Source: JBAYVY01 sp041674345
GTDB taxonomy: Bacteria > Planctomycetota > Phycisphaerae > Phycisphaerales > Zrk34
Assembly (NCBI GenBank): GCA_041674345.1
Contig: JBAYVY010000244.1
Span: 1 to 5,652, forward strand
Direction: 5' to 3'
Length of the DNA stretch: 5,652 nucleotides
The position numbers were made by a program, and so were the translations under genes. Each line of letters begins with the position of its first letter. The stretch's first letter is position 1. The notes beneath the pieces were generated by a model, which was not told the origin of the DNA, ran no database searches, and saw nothing but the letters and a program-made list of their open reading frames with translations. This document shows, in pieces, positions 5,067 through 5,652 of this stretch.

Positions 5067-5073
5067 GAACGGT

Positions 5074-5442
5074 ATGACCGAGGCAGAGGAACAACGTGTC
5101 GTCACGCCACGGGTGCAAGGCCGCGCCTTTCAAAAATTCGTCTTGGTGTTCGCGGCTTTTCTTTTCTTATACCCCGCGACATACTTCGGCCTCACGCGAA
5201 TCTATTTGGCGCTGGATCAACAAGCGACGGACCCGCATCCCGCCGTTTATTTCCCGCCGATGACCGTGGAATTCGGCACCTTTTCCCGGCATCCCTGGCT
5301 CAAAGAAGTTCATCGTTTCGCGGCATATTTCTTCCATCCGGCCTGGTGGGTGGATCGCCACTGCTTCGGTGGGCCGGATTACTATGTGGGTTTCCCCGAT
5401 CACCCCAGCGAAGTTACGAAAGACCAAGTGTGGCATGAATGA
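5074..5442 (+). CDS. Small single-pass membrane protein, unknown function
   Basis: This 122-residue protein has a short polar N-terminus (TEAEEQRVVTPRVQGR), then one strongly hydrophobic helix at about residues 19-44 (FQKFVLVFAAFLFLYPATYF and on), then a hydrophilic C-terminal domain of about 75 residues rich in aromatic, Pro and His residues (HPWLKEVHRFAAYFFHPAWW, GGPDYYVGFPDHP). Arg/Lys residues before the helix suggest an uncleaved anchor with the C-terminus outside the cytoplasm, but this is only inferred. An ATG at 5065 would add three residues and is equally possible. The gene is divergent from the metallopeptidase-like gene and convergent with the partial gene at the right edge, 36 bp away. 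I do not recognise the family. A clean frame and sensible membrane topology support it as a real gene. Confidence 0.65.
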   Translation: MTEAEEQRVVTPRVQGRAFQKFVLVFAAFLFLYPATYFGLTRIYLALDQQATDPHPAVYFPPMTVEFGTFSRHPWLKEVHRFAAYFFHPAWWVDRHCFGGPDYYVGFPDHPSEVTKDQVWHE

Positions 5443-5478
5443 CGTGATGACGGGCTGCGCCGTCGATGAATGACATCG

Positions 5479-5652
5479 TCACGGCATTCGCCCTTTATCC
5501 TGCAAATATCTCCGGAACGATTCAAGGCGGGGGAGCGATTCGCGGTCTTTGTGCCGATTCGTCGCGGCTTTGCTCGCGATGATGTCGTCGATGTGGCAGA
5601 CGGGAAATCCCTCCACGTCGATATGCCGTCGCCATGCGTCGGCGAATCGCTC
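5479..5652 (-). CDS. C-terminal end of a nucleotidyltransferase-like protein
   Basis: The minus-strand frame is open from the right edge to a TGA at 5479-5481, giving the last 57 residues; the start lies beyond the window. The stretch FPVCHIDDIIASKAATNRHKDRESLPRLE (16-44) matches the pattern that ends many small nucleotidyltransferase-fold proteins, namely a strand, then I-x-x-L/I-I-x-x-K-x-A-x-x-R-x-K-D and a helix. Members of that group include the substrate-modifying or antitoxin-like proteins often found in accessory gene pairs. The catalytic GS motif and acidic residues would be in the missing N-terminal part, so activity cannot be judged. The normally seen GRPKD is NRHKD here. A short basic tail ends the protein. 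Function beyond this fold is not assignable. Confidence 0.55.
   Translation of the reverse strand, partial: ERFADAWRRHIDVEGFPVCHIDDIIASKAATNRHKDRESLPRLESFRRYLQDKGRMP

Larger units (their letters stand above)
4895..5073. other. Divergent intergenic region
   Basis: This 179-bp stretch separates two divergently transcribed genes, so it should carry promoters for both. I see no palindromic repeat of the kind found in the other gaps and no convincing paired -35/-10 set, apart from a TAAAAT next to the plus-strand gene. An in-frame GTG at 4999 would lengthen the plus-strand protein, but the added residues are unlike the rest of it. Confidence 0.5.

Noticed and set aside
5443..5483. Terminator between the two convergent genes at the right end
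   Set aside because: Only 5-bp stems are found (GACGG 5449-5453 with CCGTC 5460-5464, and CGTGA with TCACG), with no T run, so this is too weak to call.

Overview
The window reads as a high-GC bacterial chromosome segment, most likely from a planctomycete and perhaps of the Phycisphaerae type. The clues are a divergent sigma-70-like protein with several extra helix-turn-helix segments, a futalosine-pathway menaquinone gene (mqnA), and intergenic gaps packed with short palindromic or simple repeats. This placement is inference from protein style and was not tested by a search.

Layout: (1) Positions 1-397 (+) hold the 3' end of a gene for a glycine/arginine/tyrosine-rich protein that ends in a charged helical segment. 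(2) Positions 398-615 are non-coding, with several repeat fragments and a good rho-independent terminator (583-608). (3) Five genes on the minus strand, in transcription order: a metallopeptidase-like protein with a degenerate zinc motif (4325-4894), mqnA (3342-4178), the sigma-like protein (1491-3134), a DUF2007 small protein (1227-1460) and msrA (616-1101). (4) A small one-helix membrane protein runs on the plus strand (5074-5442), divergent from the metallopeptidase-like gene. (5) The 3' end of a nucleotidyltransferase-like gene enters from the right edge on the minus strand (5479-5652).

The minus-strand genes do not form an obvious single pathway. MqnA acts in menaquinone synthesis, MsrA repairs oxidised methionine, and the sigma-like and DUF2007 proteins are probably regulatory. 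Only the sigma-like and DUF2007 genes are close enough (30 bp) to suggest tight co-transcription. The other gaps are 125-207 bp and nearly filled by inverted or tandem repeats.

The most unusual content is as follows. Each repeat-bearing gap carries a different repeat family, and two of these run into the 3' ends of genes, supplying the last residues of the sigma-like protein and of MqnA. The metallopeptidase-like protein has lost every residue of its expected HExxH motif while keeping the surrounding sequence. The sigma-like protein has recognisable regions 2 and 4 but little room for region 3, and carries three extra predicted DNA-binding helices at its N-terminal side. I see no CRISPR array, tRNA, rRNA, transposase or convincing multi-gene defence system.
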